Source of the DNA: REEB95 sp035934235
GTDB taxonomy: Bacteria; Pseudomonadota; Alphaproteobacteria; ATCC43930; CGMCC-115725
Assembly (NCBI GenBank): GCA_035934235.1
Contig: DASYYB010000048.1
Span: forward strand, 1 to 41,972
DNA: 41,972 nt
Direction of reading: 5' to 3'
Under the pieces are notes generated by a model. It saw nothing but the letters and a program-made list of their open reading frames with translations, ran no database searches and was not told the DNA's origin. Numbering within the stretch: position 1 is the stretch's first letter; the number at the start of each line of letters is the position of its first letter. Of this stretch, positions 41,235-41,972 are shown in pieces. The position numbers and the translations under genes are program-made.

Positions 41235-41972
41235 TTATACCTCGGGAATCCAGCTCGGCAGCGGCAGGTTCTTTTCGCGCAGGAACTTGGGGTTGAACAG
41301 TTTCGACTGATAGCGCGTGCCGTAGTCGGCCAGGATGGTGACGATGGTGTGGCCGGGCCCGAGTTCCTTCGCCACCTTGATGGCGCCGACGATGTTGATG
41401 CCGGTCGAGCCGCCGAGGATCAGCCCTTCGTCGGTGACCAGATCGAACAGCACCGGCAGCATCTCCTCGTCGGTGACCTGGAACCAGCCGTCGAGCGGCG
41501 CGCCTTCGAGGTTCTTGGTGATGCGGCTTTGGCCGATGCCTTCGGTGATCGAGTTGCCTTCGGCCTTGAGCTCGTGCTTCGCGTACCAGGAATAGATCGC
41601 CGAACCCATCGGATCGGCGAGATAAATCTTCACCTTGCGATTGAATTCCTTGAGCGCGATGCCGACGCCGGCGAGCGTGCCGCCGGTGCCGACCGAGCAG
41701 ACGAAGGCGTCGCATTTGCCCTGGGTCTGCTCCCAGATTTCCGGTCCGGTCGTCTCGATGTGCGCGCGCCGATTGGCAACGTTGTCGAACTGGTTCGCCC
41801 AGATCGCGCCGCGCGGCGATTGCGCCGCGACCTCTTTCGCCAGCGTCTCGGAATAGCGGACATAGTTCATCGGATTGGTATAGGGCACCGCCGGCACCAG
41901 CCGCAGGTCCGCGCCGCATAGCTGCAGCATGTCCTTCTTTTCCTGGCTCTGCGTCTCGGGCATGACGATGAC
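41235..41972 (-). CDS. cysK: Cysteine synthase (O-acetylserine sulfhydrylase), 5'-truncated by window edge
   Basis: PLP enzyme that makes cysteine from O-acetylserine and sulfide. The frame is open to the last base, and the C-terminal 245 residues are visible; the PLP lysine lies in the missing part. VIVMPETQSQEKKDML is the conserved OASS helix region, GTGGTLAGVG binds the PLP phosphate, and GGSTGINIVGAIKVA is near the C-terminus. The partial chain with LEGAPLDGWFQVTDEE resembles the longer alphaproteobacterial form rather than CysM. It leads into sseA with a one-base gap. Confidence 0.93.
   Translation of the reverse strand, partial: VIVMPETQSQEKKDMLQLCGADLRLVPAVPYTNPMNYVRYSETLAKEVAAQSPRGAIWANQFDNVANRRAHIETTGPEIWEQTQGKCDAFVCSVGTGGTLAGVGIALKEFNRKVKIYLADPMGSAIYSWYAKHELKAEGNSITEGIGQSRITKNLEGAPLDGWFQVTDEEMLPVLFDLVTDEGLILGGSTGINIVGAIKVAKELGPGHTIVTILADYGTRYQSKLFNPKFLREKNLPLPSWIPEV

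Overview
The window is about 42 kb of GC-rich bacterial chromosome with densely packed genes and many 4-base ATGA/GTGA overlaps. The core gene order points to an alphaproteobacterium, most likely of the order Rhizobiales/Hyphomicrobiales. It carries ppiD-trpE opposite tpiA, then secG, pyrG-kdsA-eno-ftsB-pdhA-pdhB-pdhC-lpd-lipA-coq10. It also has an E1-beta subunit with its own lipoyl domain, a cluster of GANTC (CcrM-type) sites, and a two-hairpin intergenic repeat of the kind I associate with Bradyrhizobium relatives. The genus cannot be told from what is here.

Layout. 1-3800: trpE (cut by the window edge) and ppiD on the minus strand, divergent from tpiA. 3838-12277: an apparent accessory block lying between tpiA and secG, genes that I recall as usually adjacent. 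It holds an exported alpha-carbonic anhydrase, a five-gene HAAT/Liv-type ABC importer with a Tat-exported binding protein, an unexported NMT1/THI5-like protein, and a minimal arsenic cluster (arsR-arsC-aquaporin) under a promoter flanked by two TTTCGA-type dyads. 12501-25694: the housekeeping backbone of secG, a DEAD-box helicase with an Asn-Gly-His-rich tail, CTP synthase, Kdo-8-P synthase, enolase, an FtsB-like division protein, the pyruvate dehydrogenase complex, lipoate synthase and a Coq10/RatA-type protein. 25679-30705: a PilZ protein, modBC behind a Mo-box but without modA, a Crp/Fnr-like regulator, a small-protein pair and metC. 30797-40359: stress and efflux genes, namely ArsR plus a tandem SRPBCC protein, a ferritin-VIT fusion, a TetR-controlled RND tripartite pump and a DUF4870-like membrane protein. 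40367-41972: sseA and cysK (cut by the edge), sulfur genes on the same strand as metC.

How they fit together. Enolase, PDH (E1 alpha, lipoylated E1 beta, E2, E3) and LipA form one carbon-flow module from glycolysis into acetyl-CoA. The accessory blocks add nutrient uptake, detoxification (arsenate, iron, drugs) and their local repressors, each next to a visible palindrome.

The most interesting non-coding signal is a run of eight GANTC sites in 153 bases ending 3 bases before the ftsB-like start codon. It suggests direct CcrM/GcrA cell-cycle control of a division gene. Other points worth a look are a probable short upstream ORF coupled to a 64-residue protein, the PdhC Asp-to-Asn change in the acyltransferase motif, a perfect 50-base repeat shared by pdhB and pdhC, and modBC without modA. 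I found no RNA genes, insertion sequences, CRISPR arrays or clear novel defence system.
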